A stretch of 64,000 nucleotides of DNA, taken from Methylomicrobium sp051061015 (GTDB lineage: Bacteria; Pseudomonadota; Gammaproteobacteria; Methylococcales; Methylomonadaceae). The notes beneath the pieces are model-generated. The model saw nothing but the letters and a program-made list of their open reading frames with translations. It did not search any database and was not told the origin of the DNA. The stretch covers positions 62,001 to 126,000 of the forward strand of contig JBPFEG010000088.1 of assembly GCA_051061015.1 (NCBI GenBank), given 5' to 3'. Position numbers and translations under genes: made by a program. Shown piece after piece: positions 51,075-59,952 of the stretch. Positions within the stretch are counted from its first letter, which is position 1. Each line of letters opens with the position of its first letter.

Positions 51075-51795
51075 ACAAGTCGCCTTAGTGACAGGCGCCA
51101 GCCGCGGCATCGGCAAGGCGATTGCCGAAAGACTGGCCGGGGACGGTTTTTTTGTGGTCGGCACCGCGACCACCGAAAACGGCGCGGAAGCAATCTCGGC
51201 TTATCTCGGGGAAAACGGCAAGGGACTGCGTCTTGATGTCGCGAGTACCGAGTCGATTGCCGAGGTGATAAAAACCGTCAATGACGAGTTCGGCACACCG
51301 ACCGTACTGGTCAACAATGCGGGCATCACTCGCGACAATCTGCTGATGCGAATGAAAGACGAAGAGTGGGATGCGATCATCAGCACCAACCTCGCCTCGG
51401 TTTTCCGGATGAGCAAGGCAGTGCTCCGCGGCATGATGAAAGCCCGGACCGGCCGCATTATCAGCATTTCTTCCGTCGTCGGCTCGACCGGAAACGCCGG
51501 CCAGGCCAATTATGCCGCCGCAAAGGCCGGCATCGTCGGCTTCAGCAAATCGCTGGCCAAGGAAGTCGGCTCACGTAACATTACGGTCAACGTCGTCGCG
51601 CCCGGCTTCATCGATACGGATATGACCAAGGACCTGGGCGACGACATCAAAACCTCGCTGCTGGCTTCTATTCCGCTGGAACGGCTCGGCGCACCCGAGG
51701 AAATCGCGCATGCAGTATCGTTCCTGGCCTCGCCGGGCGCTGCCTATATCACCGGCGAGACCCTGCATGTGAACGGCGGCATGTACATGCCGTAA
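51067..51795 (+). CDS. fabG: 3-oxoacyl-ACP reductase
   Basis: The 242-residue short-chain dehydrogenase reduces 3-oxoacyl-ACP with NADPH. It has the cofactor loop TGASRGIGKAIAERL, the NNAG motif in LVNNAGITRDNLLMRM, and the catalytic Ser-Tyr-Lys in ISSVVGSTGNAGQANYAAAK. The start overlaps fabD, with TTGGAGCTG upstream as ribosome site. It is followed by a 200-base gap holding the acpP promoter. Confidence 0.97.
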   Translation: MAKQVALVTGASRGIGKAIAERLAGDGFFVVGTATTENGAEAISAYLGENGKGLRLDVASTESIAEVIKTVNDEFGTPTVLVNNAGITRDNLLMRMKDEEWDAIISTNLASVFRMSKAVLRGMMKARTGRIISISSVVGSTGNAGQANYAAAKAGIVGFSKSLAKEVGSRNITVNVVAPGFIDTDMTKDLGDDIKTSLLASIPLERLGAPEEIAHAVSFLASPGAAYITGETLHVNGGMYMP

Positions 51796-51847
51796 ACTTC
51801 CGATCCCGATTTAAACACGGATTGGCAACTAGGCGGCCCGCTTAATA

Positions 51848-51878
51848 TTGTGACTTTGGTTTCAGATTAAAGTATAAT
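51848..51878 (+). promoter_or_regulatory. Probable acpP promoter
   Basis: A perfect -10 TATAAT (51873-51878) is preceded by TTGTGA (51848-51853) with a rather long 19-base spacer. The predicted start near 51885 gives a leader of about 110 bases to acpP. An independent promoter fits the need for much more ACP than the enzymes around it. Hexamer match is the only evidence. Confidence 0.55.
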
Positions 51879-51997
51879 TTTCGCTACCGTCGTCTGGAAT
51901 TTCCGTGGACGGGATTTCTAGTAAAACCAACAACAATATCATTGTAAATATATGATTTTTATTAAAAGTATATTTGCATTGCTTGAGGATAATAATT

Positions 51998-52228
51998 ATG
52001 AGTAATGTTGAACAACGAGTAAAAAAGATTGTTGCAGAGCAATTGGGCGTCAAAGAAGATATCGCGAATGATGCATCTTTCGTAGACGACCTGGGTGCCG
52101 ATTCTCTGGACACCGTTGAACTCGTTATGGCGCTTGAAGAAGAATTCGAATGCGAAATTCCAGACGAAGAAGCTGAAAAAATCACCACCGTTCAGCAAGC
52201 GATCGACTACGTCGAAAAGAACACCTGA
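51998..52228 (+). CDS. acpP: Acyl carrier protein
   Basis: The 76-residue acidic protein carries growing acyl chains on a phosphopantetheine arm attached to S36 in DDLGADSLDTVELVM. The start MSNVEQRVKKIVAEQLGV at ATG 51998 has GAGGAT 8 bases upstream; the longer frame from 51974 lies in the leader. Hairpins and its own promoter suggest it is expressed partly apart from the flanking fab genes. Confidence 0.98.
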   Translation: MSNVEQRVKKIVAEQLGVKEDIANDASFVDDLGADSLDTVELVMALEEEFECEIPDEEAEKITTVQQAIDYVEKNT

Positions 52229-52238
52229 TAGCGATTCC

Positions 52239-52268
52239 TTAGTGGATGACAACCTGCGCATCCACTAA
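52239..52268. terminator. Hairpin after acpP
   Basis: TTAGTGGATG and CATCCACTAA form perfect 10-base arms with a 10-base loop, 11 bases after the acpP stop. There is no U-tract, so it may act as a 3' stabiliser or partial terminator that keeps acpP message above fabF message. Confidence 0.6.
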
Positions 52269-52319
52269 ACCTTCACCCCCCCGATTTTTCTAAACCACAG
52301 ATCCACACGGTAACACACA

Positions 52320-53564
52320 TTGAGCAAACGTCGAGTCGTAATCACCGGTCTGGGCGCCATTACGCCTTTAGCAAACACGGTAGCAGAAACCTGGGACGGC
52401 ATCATCAACGGCAAAAGCGGCATCAGTCCTATCGATTCCTTTGATATTTCTTCTTTTGCTACGACCTTTGGCGGCGTGATTCGCAATTTCGACGTCACCC
52501 AATATATTCCCGCCAAAGACGCGCAACGTATGGACGGCTTCATTCATTACGGGATGGCGGCCGGCTGTCAGGCAATCGAGGATTCCGGCATTGAAGTGAC
52601 CGAAGCGAATGCGGAGCGCATCGGCGTGGCGATCGGCGCCGGCATCGGCGGCGTTACCGGCATCGAAGAGTGTTACGCCCTGTATGAAAAAAGTGGTCCG
52701 CGCCGGATTTCGCCTTTCTTCGTACCCGGCAACATCATCAACATGATTTCTGGCAATCTGTCGATCAAATACGGCCTGAAAGGCCCCAATTTTGCGATCG
52801 TGACCGCCTGCGCGACCGGAACCCACAATATCGGCGATGCGGTGCGGCTGATTCAGCACGGCGATGCGGACGCGATGGTGGCAGGCGGTGCGGAACGTTG
52901 CACGACCTCGCCGACCGCGATGGGCGGCTTTATCTCCGCAAAGGCCTTATCGCGCCGGAACGACAGCCCTACCACGGCCAGCCGGCCTTGGGACAAAGAC
53001 CGTGACGGTTTCGTACTCAGCGACGGCGCGGGCGTGGTCGTCCTGGAAGAACTCGAGCACGCGAAAGCGCGCGGCGCAAAAATTTATGCAGAAGTGATCG
53101 GCTACGGCATGAGCGGCGATGCCTATCACATGACTACCCCCTCACCCGGCGGCGAAGGCGCAGCCCGCTGTATGCGCAATGCGCTGCGCGATGCCGGCCT
53201 GAATGCGGACGCTATCGATTACATCAACGCGCACGGCACCTCAACACCGGCCGGGGATATCGGCGAGACCCAGGCAATGAAATCGGCATTGGGCGATCAT
53301 GCTTATAAGATCGCGGTCAGCTCGACCAAATCGATGATCGGCCACATGCTTGGCGCGGCCGGCGGCATCGAAGCGGTATTGACCGCGCTCAGCCTCAAAA
53401 ATCAAATCGCACCGCCGACGATCAATCTGGACAATCCGGATCCCGAGTGCGACCTCGACTATGTGCCGAACGTCGCGCGCGACATGAAGATCAACATTGC
53501 GATGTCGAATTCCTTCGGGTTTGGCGGCACTAACGGGACGTTGATTTTCAAACGCTACGAATAA
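52320..53564 (+). CDS. fabF: 3-oxoacyl-ACP synthase II
   Basis: The 414-residue condensing enzyme elongates acyl-ACP. The Cys-His-His triad is C164 in IVTACATGTHNI, His in YINAHGTSTPAGD, and His in KSMIGHMLGAAGG. The start is TTG at 52320 (SKRRVVITGLGAITPL follows), with no good ribosome site. The length is typical. pabC follows after 34 bases. Confidence 0.97.
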   Translation: MSKRRVVITGLGAITPLANTVAETWDGIINGKSGISPIDSFDISSFATTFGGVIRNFDVTQYIPAKDAQRMDGFIHYGMAAGCQAIEDSGIEVTEANAERIGVAIGAGIGGVTGIEECYALYEKSGPRRISPFFVPGNIINMISGNLSIKYGLKGPNFAIVTACATGTHNIGDAVRLIQHGDADAMVAGGAERCTTSPTAMGGFISAKALSRRNDSPTTASRPWDKDRDGFVLSDGAGVVVLEELEHAKARGAKIYAEVIGYGMSGDAYHMTTPSPGGEGAARCMRNALRDAGLNADAIDYINAHGTSTPAGDIGETQAMKSALGDHAYKIAVSSTKSMIGHMLGAAGGIEAVLTALSLKNQIAPPTINLDNPDPECDLDYVPNVARDMKINIAMSNSFGFGGTNGTLIFKRYE

Positions 53565-53598
53565 GCGCCGATCCAGCGCAGGGTCGTCTTGTCCGCCA

Positions 53599-54438
53599 AT
53601 GCTGCTTGTCAATGGTGAACTCAGGGGGACCCTGCCCGTTTCGGACCGCGGCCTGCAATATGGTGACGGCCTTTTTGAAACGATCGAAATCAGGGATCAG
53701 CGGCCAATATTTTTCGATCGGCATCTCCAGCGTCTTGAAGCAGGTTGCGGACGGCTCGGCATTCCCTTTCCACCGCCCGACCTCCTGACTGAAGAAACCC
53801 ACGCATTGTGCAGGGAATCTTCTGCGCCATCCGTAATCAAAATCATCGTGACCTCGGGCTCCGGGGGCCGAGGTTATCGGCGACCCGAAATCCTACATGC
53901 CACCCGAATCCTGAGCCTGCACCCCTACCCCGAGTATCCGGAAATACTTGATACACGGGGCATCAATGCGCGTATTTGCCAAATGCGCCTTGGGATGAAC
54001 CCGGCGCTGGCCGGACTCAAACATTTAAACCGCCTGGAGCAGGTGCTCGCCCGCGCCGAATGGAGCGATCCGGCTATTCATGAAGGCATTATGCTGGACA
54101 GCGCCGGTCATGTAATCGAAGGCACGATGACCAATTTGTTTTATGTGAAGAATCATACCCTTTACACCGCCGCGGTTACGCAAGCCGGCGTCGCCGGCAT
54201 CGTTCGGAGCCTGATCATGCAGCTTGCGAAACAGCACGAACTTGAAGTTGAGGAAGTGAATTACACTCCCGACCAATTGTTCACGGCCGATGAAATCTTT
54301 GTCTGTAACTCGATTATCGGCATCTGGCCAGTCAAACAGATAGCTCAACTGGCATTCGCGCCCGGTCCGATCACCCGCGATCTCCAGCAATGGCTAACCC
54401 GTTATAAAAAACAAGAGATGCTTCGCCGTGAGCAATAA
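53599..54438 (+). CDS. pabC: Aminodeoxychorismate lyase
   Basis: The 279-residue fold-type IV PLP enzyme makes 4-aminobenzoate for folate. The start MLLVNGELRGTLPVSDRGLQ, the YGDGLFETI motif and the PLP lysine in LAGLKHLNRLEQVLA identify it. Its place between fabF and mltG is the conserved gammaproteobacterial order. It overlaps mltG by 11 bases. Branched-chain or D-amino acid transaminases share the fold, but the context settles the call. Confidence 0.93.
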   Translation: MLLVNGELRGTLPVSDRGLQYGDGLFETIEIRDQRPIFFDRHLQRLEAGCGRLGIPFPPPDLLTEETHALCRESSAPSVIKIIVTSGSGGRGYRRPEILHATRILSLHPYPEYPEILDTRGINARICQMRLGMNPALAGLKHLNRLEQVLARAEWSDPAIHEGIMLDSAGHVIEGTMTNLFYVKNHTLYTAAVTQAGVAGIVRSLIMQLAKQHELEVEEVNYTPDQLFTADEIFVCNSIIGIWPVKQIAQLAFAPGPITRDLQQWLTRYKKQEMLRREQ

Positions 54439-55426
54439 ATTCATTGGTCTGACCTTATTATTCATCAGTTTCACTGCCGGCTGGACATGGATGGATTATC
54501 GCTCCGCGCTCGAGACGCCGGTTGTCAAAGACAACCCGGCCATAATCGAAATCGTGAAAGGCGACTCGATGACCCGGATTACCGAAAAACTGGCTGAACA
54601 ACACCTGAAAGTCAGCCCATTTTGGTTTAAGGTCATCGCGCTCCGGAAACAGTCGGCGGCCAAGCTGAAGACGGGCGAGTTTGAGTTCGCAGTCGGGTTG
54701 ACTCTGCCCGAAATCATTGACCAGATTGCCGCCGGAAAAACCCGTCAGCATAGCATTACCTTTCCGGAAGGCTGGCGATTTGCTGAGATAATGGCCGAAC
54801 TCAATAACAACCCCCATATCGAGCATACTCTTAAGGATTTGTCTCCGGACGCGATACGCACCCAACTCGGCATCACTGAAAATAAACTGGAAGGGCTGTT
54901 TTTTCCGGATACTTATTTCTTCGAGAAAAACATGACGGATGTGTCCTTATTGAAAAGAGCGTACGAAAAAATGCAGTCGGTGGTGCAGGAAGAATGGCCG
55001 CAAAGATCGGCCGGCCTGCCGCTCGAATCGCCATACGAGACGTTAATCCTGGCGTCTATCATCGAAAAAGAGACCGGCGCAGATGACGAACGACCCTTGA
55101 TTTCGGGCGTGATGGTGCGCCGTCTGCAAAACAGCATACCCCTGCAGACTGACCCTACCGTAATCTACGGCATGGGCGACAATTACCTCGGCAACATCGG
55201 CGAGCAGGACCTGAAAAATCCGACCCCTTATAATACTTATCTGATCAAAGGCCTGCCGCCGACGCCGATCGCGATGCCGGGTCGTGAGGCGATTCATGCC
55301 GCACTGCATCCCGATACCGGCAGCAGTCTGTATTTCGTCGCGAAGGGCGACGGCACACATGTTTTTTCTACGACCCTCCAAGACCACAACCATGCCGTCG
55401 AGCTCTTCCAAAAACAAAAAAAATGA
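54428..55426 (+). CDS. mltG: Endolytic murein transglycosylase MltG
   Basis: The 332-residue inner-membrane enzyme has one N-terminal helix (FIGLTLLFISFTAGWTW), a LysM-like segment and the YceG catalytic domain, with the active glutamate in LASIIEKETGADDERPLIS. It cuts nascent peptidoglycan strands and so sets their length. The start is GTG 54428 inside the pabC end. It overlaps tmk as ATGA. Confidence 0.95.
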   Translation: MSNKFIGLTLLFISFTAGWTWMDYRSALETPVVKDNPAIIEIVKGDSMTRITEKLAEQHLKVSPFWFKVIALRKQSAAKLKTGEFEFAVGLTLPEIIDQIAAGKTRQHSITFPEGWRFAEIMAELNNNPHIEHTLKDLSPDAIRTQLGITENKLEGLFFPDTYFFEKNMTDVSLLKRAYEKMQSVVQEEWPQRSAGLPLESPYETLILASIIEKETGADDERPLISGVMVRRLQNSIPLQTDPTVIYGMGDNYLGNIGEQDLKNPTPYNTYLIKGLPPTPIAMPGREAIHAALHPDTGSSLYFVAKGDGTHVFSTTLQDHNHAVELFQKQKK

Positions 55427-56058
55427 GCACTATCATACGCGGAAAATTCATTACCCTGGAAGGCGGCGAAGGGGTGGGCAAAAGTACCAACCTATCCTTT
55501 TTGCAGGACTATCTGGGCAATAGAAATATATCCGTCTTAACCACCCGCGAACCCGGCGGCACCCCGCTAGCTGAAAGGCTCCGCGAAATGCTGCTCGCCA
55601 AGGGCAGCGAATCTATCGCTCCCACCACCGAATTGCTGCTGATGTTCGCGGCCCGGGCACAGCATATCCGGCATGTAATCGAACCGGCGCTATCCAAAGG
55701 CGAATGGGTGCTGTGCGATCGTTTTACCGATGCGACTTACGCTTACCAAGGCGGAGCGCGCCACATGGAAATGACCACGATTGCCTGGCTCGAAAATCTG
55801 GTGCAGGGTTCCTTACGCCCCGATCTGACCTTGTTGCTCGATGCGCCGGTCGAGACCGGCTTGGCGCGTACAAGAGACCGCCATGGCGAACCGGACCGCT
55901 TCGAAACCGAAAAACATCGGTTTTTCGAAGAGGTTCGCCAAACCTATTTGCGGCAAGCCGAACTGCATCCCGAAAGAATCAAAATCATCGCCGCCGATCG
56001 CCCTCTGCCTGAAGTGCAGACTGCGCTCGCCGACTCACTATCGGCCTTGCTGCAATGA
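55423..56058 (+). CDS. tmk: Thymidylate kinase
   Basis: The 211-residue kinase phosphorylates dTMP to dTDP. The P-loop is in ITLEGGEGVGKSTNLSFLQ, the DRF motif in VLCDRFTDATYAYQGG, and the TREPGGTPLAERLR signature is intact. It overlaps mltG and holB by 4 bases each, so it is translated within a coupled chain. Confidence 0.97.
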   Translation: MSTIIRGKFITLEGGEGVGKSTNLSFLQDYLGNRNISVLTTREPGGTPLAERLREMLLAKGSESIAPTTELLLMFAARAQHIRHVIEPALSKGEWVLCDRFTDATYAYQGGARHMEMTTIAWLENLVQGSLRPDLTLLLDAPVETGLARTRDRHGEPDRFETEKHRFFEEVRQTYLRQAELHPERIKIIAADRPLPEVQTALADSLSALLQ

Positions 56059-57032
56059 CGCCTTTACTTCCCTGGCACCAAACCCCATGGCGGCAGCTCT
56101 GCGGTTATCTGCGCCAGCAGCGTATTCCGCAGGCGCTCCTGATTAGCGGCAACAAAGGTCTCGGCAAACGCCAACTGGCTGAACGCTTCGCCGCCGTCCT
56201 GCTCTGCCAGGCCCCGAATGCCGAAGGGCAGGTCTGCGGTGATTGCCACGGCTGTAAATTGCACGCCGCGGGTAATCATCCCGACCTTTTGGTGGTTGGC
56301 CCGGACGAGCCCGGCAAAGCGATCGGAATTAACCTGATTCGCGAGCTGATCGCCGATACGCAATTAAAACCACAATATGACACCTATCGGGTCGTGATCA
56401 TCGAGCCTGCTGATCAATTGAACCGGGCGTCCGCGAATGCATTTTTAAAATGCCTCGAAGAGCCAACCGAACGCACGCTGATTATTCTGATCACCGCAAA
56501 ACCCGCTAAATTGCCGATCACGATCGCCAGCCGTTGCCAGAGGCTGACCGTCACTCCGCCGGATCGCGCAACCGTTGTGGCCTGGCTGCAAGCACAATCT
56601 GTGGCCAATCCGGAAGCCCTGGCAGCGCTGGCTCAAAACTCGCCGTTCACCGCGCTGGATTATGCCAATCAACAAGCCTTAACGACACGCAACGATTGTT
56701 TCAAGGTCTGGCTCGACATTGCCCGCCATCGCGCGAGCCCTGTCGTAATTGCCGAAGATTGGCAAAAACTGCCCCTCCTGCCGTTACTCTCCTGGCTGAC
56801 TTCCTGGCTGATCGAGTTGATCAGATTCAAATTTCAGCCCCAAGCCGGACATTTGCCGTTTTCCTCACTCGAGCTATCCTTGCAAGAACTCTCCGAGCAG
56901 CTAGACTTAAAGCACCTTTATCAGTTGTACGATTTACTATTGACCGCCCGCGAACGGCTCGATAGCCAAATCAATAAACAAATGATGCTGGAAGAAATTT
57001 TGATTCAATGGTCTGAACTCAACCGGAGCTAA
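56055..57032 (+). CDS. holB: DNA polymerase III delta' subunit
   Basis: The 325-residue clamp-loader subunit has the degenerate P-loop ISGNKGLGKRQLAERFA, the zinc cysteines (LLCQ... then VCGDCHGCKLH), and the SRC-like loop ASRCQRLTVTPP. It helps load the sliding clamp. It overlaps tmk as ATGA, and pilZ begins 5 bases after its stop. Confidence 0.94.
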   Translation: MTPLLPWHQTPWRQLCGYLRQQRIPQALLISGNKGLGKRQLAERFAAVLLCQAPNAEGQVCGDCHGCKLHAAGNHPDLLVVGPDEPGKAIGINLIRELIADTQLKPQYDTYRVVIIEPADQLNRASANAFLKCLEEPTERTLIILITAKPAKLPITIASRCQRLTVTPPDRATVVAWLQAQSVANPEALAALAQNSPFTALDYANQQALTTRNDCFKVWLDIARHRASPVVIAEDWQKLPLLPLLSWLTSWLIELIRFKFQPQAGHLPFSSLELSLQELSEQLDLKHLYQLYDLLLTARERLDSQINKQMMLEEILIQWSELNRS

Positions 57033-57037
57033 TTATC

Positions 57038-57388
57038 ATGTCGTCGGACTCTACTCCTCGGCAAGGCATTTTGTCGTTATCGATCAAGGAAAAAAGCGCG
57101 CTGTATATGGCCTACATGCCTTTCGTGACGAATGGCGGCCTGTTCATCCCGACCACCCGGAATTACGAAATGGGCCAGGAGGTTTTCATTCTGCTGAGCC
57201 TGATGGAAGAAACCGAAAGACTGCCGATTGCCGGCAAAATCATCTGGAAAAATCCGCCCGGCGGCGTCTATCGCGCCTCAGGCATTGGCGTGCAATTCAG
57301 CGACCAGGACGGCGGCATGGCCCGCAATAAGATCGAAAACTATCTCGCGGGCGCACTCGAGTCGGAACGCCCCACCCACACGATGTAA
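57038..57388 (+). CDS. pilZ: PilZ protein, ortholog at the holB-tatD locus
   Basis: The 116-residue protein is the PilZ-type domain found between holB and tatD in Pseudomonas and relatives, where it is needed for type IV pilus assembly. It keeps VTNGGLFIPTTRNYEMGQEV and GIGVQFSDQDGG but lacks the RxxxR c-di-GMP motif, as in the founding PilZ, which does not bind the nucleotide. GGAG lies 8 bases before the start. Confidence 0.9.
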   Translation: MSSDSTPRQGILSLSIKEKSALYMAYMPFVTNGGLFIPTTRNYEMGQEVFILLSLMEETERLPIAGKIIWKNPPGGVYRASGIGVQFSDQDGGMARNKIENYLAGALESERPTHTM

Positions 57389-57473
57389 AAACCCTACACG
57401 ACTAATTGCTGCACACCGCGCACCCAATCGCGTAAAATATCTCTTTTTATACTGGCGGGCATCAGCCGCTGGC

Positions 57474-57512
57474 AAACGGGAACAGGATGCCGTTCGGAGC
57501 CTGTTCCCGTTT
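57474..57512. terminator. Strong hairpin between pilZ and tatD
   Basis: AAACGGGAACAGG and CCTGTTCCCGTTT form a perfect 13-base stem with a 13-base loop. The right arm ends in CCCGTTT with no longer U-tract. It lies 86 bases after pilZ and 51 bases before tatD, and may end the long fab-to-pilZ message. Confidence 0.65.
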
Positions 57513-57562
57513 CAGAATCCAGACATTTCCTTCTTCCCCGAGAGATATTTACCCTCAACCTT

Positions 57563-58336
57563 ATGCTTATCGACTCGCATTGTCATCTCGACCGCATCGA
57601 CCTCGAACCGTACCAAAACGATTTTTCACTTTTTCTGAAAGACGCGGAAAACCATCGCATCGAACACATGCTCTGCATCTCGATCGACATGGAAGCGTAT
57701 CCAGCGATGCTCGATCTGGTCAACGGCTACCCGCAACTCTCGGCCACAGTCGGCGTACACCCGAATGCGCATGAAGGTTTCGAGCCAAGCGTGGAGCAGC
57801 TAATCGAACTGGGGAGTGATCCGAAAGTGATCGGAATCGGCGAAACCGGTCTGGATTATTTCCGCAGCACCGGCGATCTGGGCTGGCAGCACGAGCGTTT
57901 CCGGACTCATATCCGTGCCGCAAAAGCGCTGAACAAGCCGCTGATTATCCATACCCGGGAGGCTCGCGAGGACACGCTGCGCATTCTGAAGGAAGAAGGC
58001 GCCGAAACCTGCGGCGGGATTATTCATTGTTTTACCGAAGACTGGGAATTCGCCCGTCAGGCGCTCGACTTGAATTTTTATATTTCATTTTCAGGCATCG
58101 TGACTTTCAACAGCGCCCAGGAAATCAGGGAAGTCGCGAAACAGGTTCCTGCGGACCGGTTTCTGATCGAAACCGACTCGCCTTATCTGGCTCCGGTGCC
58201 GTTTCGCGGCAAGCCGAATTATCCGCTCTATGTGCGCTATGTCGCCGAACAGATCGCCGAGTTACGCAATGCTTCATTCGAAGAGATCGCTGAAGTCTCG
58301 ACACGGAATTTTTATACGCTGTTCAGGTTGAACTAA
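57563..58336 (+). CDS. TatD-family metal-dependent hydrolase (YcfH type)
   Basis: The 257-residue TIM-barrel enzyme has the metal ligands in MLIDSHCHLD, IGIGETGLDYF, IIHTREA, GIIHCFT and IETDSPYLAPVP. The family has DNase and D-aminoacyl-tRNA deacylase activities reported. The holB-pilZ-tatD order points to the YcfH branch. The ribosome site is poor and a hairpin precedes it, so it may have its own promoter. Confidence 0.93.
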   Translation: MLIDSHCHLDRIDLEPYQNDFSLFLKDAENHRIEHMLCISIDMEAYPAMLDLVNGYPQLSATVGVHPNAHEGFEPSVEQLIELGSDPKVIGIGETGLDYFRSTGDLGWQHERFRTHIRAAKALNKPLIIHTREAREDTLRILKEEGAETCGGIIHCFTEDWEFARQALDLNFYISFSGIVTFNSAQEIREVAKQVPADRFLIETDSPYLAPVPFRGKPNYPLYVRYVAEQIAELRNASFEEIAEVSTRNFYTLFRLN

Positions 58337-58393
58337 GACTTTAAAAACACATCCCTAGGAATTCTCTAGAGTACGCATTTATCAATCCAGCCC

Positions 58394-59410
58394 ATGACGA
58401 CGAACCCTTTACTCGGCCCGGTCATGCTCGATGTCGAGGGATTGACCCTCGCCGCGCATGAAATCGACAAAATCCGCCATCCGAATACCGGCGCGGTGAT
58501 TCTTTTCGCGCGCAATTACGAAAATCCCAAACAGATCAAGGAGCTGATTGCGAGCATTCGCCAGGCGCGGAACGGTGAAATATTGATCGCGGTCGACCAG
58601 GAAGGCGGCCGGGTACAGCGCTTTCAAAACGGTTTCACACGCCTGCCACCGGCTGCACGCTATGCGGAAAAGCCGGAACTGGCAGAAGCGGCAGGCTGGC
58701 TGATGGCCAGCGAACTGCTCGCGGTCGGCGTTGATTTCAGCTTTGCCCCGGTGCTCGACGTCGACTGCGGGATCAGCCAGGTGATCGGCAACCGCTCGTT
58801 CTCGACCCATCCCGAGCTTGCGGCGGAACTGGCCTCAAGCTTCCGAAATGGGATGCGCTCGGCGGGGATGGCGGCGACAGGCAAACATTTTCCGGGGCAC
58901 GGCGCGGTCGCGCCTGACTCGCATCTGGCGTTGCCGGTTGACGAACGCGACCTGGACAGCATCCGAGCCAAGGACTTGCTGCCTTTCAAGCGGCTGATCG
59001 GCGAAGGACTGGAGGCCGTGATGCCCGCGCATGTGGTGTTTGCTGCGGCCGATAATCGGCCGGCCGGCTTCTCGCCCTTCTGGATTCAACAGGTTCTGCG
59101 CAAAGAATTGCAGTTTAACGGTGTGGTGTTCAGTGACGACTTGAGCATGGCCGGCGCGTCCTGGGGCGGAGACTATCCGGAACGTGCCGGCCTGGCGCTC
59201 GCCGCCGGCTGCGACATGGTGCTGGTCTGCAACAATCCGGCCGCTGCCGAACAGGTACTCGAAGCATTGCCGATCAAAAAGGATCCGCTTCGGGAAAGCC
59301 GCCTAGCTGCGATGCGTGGCAGGCCGCAATTTAGCCGCGAACAGCTATTAAATTCGGTACAATGGCGCCAGATTTCAGATCAGATCAATCATACTTTTTA
59401 CTCATGTTAA
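58394..59410 (+). CDS. nagZ: Beta-N-acetylhexosaminidase NagZ
   Basis: The 338-residue glycoside hydrolase family 3 enzyme removes GlcNAc from anhydromuropeptides in the cytosol during wall recycling. The signature KHFPGHGAVAPDSHLALP holds the general acid His/Asp pair, and FSDDLSMAGA holds the nucleophile Asp. Its last 7 bases overlap the start of the phosphoribosyltransferase gene. The nagZ-hpt-MTI phosphorylase order resembles that in Pseudomonas. Confidence 0.95.
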   Translation: MTTNPLLGPVMLDVEGLTLAAHEIDKIRHPNTGAVILFARNYENPKQIKELIASIRQARNGEILIAVDQEGGRVQRFQNGFTRLPPAARYAEKPELAEAAGWLMASELLAVGVDFSFAPVLDVDCGISQVIGNRSFSTHPELAAELASSFRNGMRSAGMAATGKHFPGHGAVAPDSHLALPVDERDLDSIRAKDLLPFKRLIGEGLEAVMPAHVVFAAADNRPAGFSPFWIQQVLRKELQFNGVVFSDDLSMAGASWGGDYPERAGLALAAGCDMVLVCNNPAAAEQVLEALPIKKDPLRESRLAAMRGRPQFSREQLLNSVQWRQISDQINHTFYSC

Positions 59411-59952
59411 ACGAAATTCAACAGGTACAAGAGACGGCCGATTTATTGTACGGCGAGCGGGAAGTCGAAGCGGCGCTTGACCGGATGGCCAAGCAAATCA
59501 ACCAAAAACTGGCAGGCACCAATCCGGTCTTTTTATGCGTGCTGAACGGGGGCATCGTCGCGGCGGGGCGTCTCTTAACACGGCTGACCCTTCCGCTGAC
59601 CCTCGACGCGGTCAACGCAAGCCGCTATCAGAACAAGATCATGGGCAGTACGCTCGAATGGACGTTGAAACCCGGCACACCGTTAGAAGGGCGCACCGTG
59701 CTGATCGTCGATGATATTCTCGATGAAGGCATCACTCTGAAAGCGATCGTCGACTATTGCCTCGCAGAGGGCGCTGAAGCGGTCTATACCGCGGTGCTGG
59801 TCGATAAAAGGCTCGATCAGGTGAAACCGATTCAGGCCGACTTCGTTGGAGTCGAAACCGAAAACCGGTACCTGTTCGGTTACGGCATGGACTACAAAGG
59901 CTATTTGCGCAACGCGGCCGGCATCTTTGCCTGCAAGGAAGGCAGCGCATGA
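59404..59952 (+). CDS. hpt: Hypoxanthine-guanine phosphoribosyltransferase
   Basis: The 182-residue enzyme has the PRPP-binding loop VLIVDDILDEGITLKAI and the purine-side VDKRLDQVKPIQADFVGVE. It attaches hypoxanthine or guanine to ribose phosphate. ATG 59404 (MLNEIQQVQETADLLYG) overlaps nagZ, and its own stop overlaps the next gene as ATGA. The next enzyme releases hypoxanthine, so the pair forms a direct salvage step. Confidence 0.9.
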   Translation: MLNEIQQVQETADLLYGEREVEAALDRMAKQINQKLAGTNPVFLCVLNGGIVAAGRLLTRLTLPLTLDAVNASRYQNKIMGSTLEWTLKPGTPLEGRTVLIVDDILDEGITLKAIVDYCLAEGAEAVYTAVLVDKRLDQVKPIQADFVGVETENRYLFGYGMDYKGYLRNAAGIFACKEGSA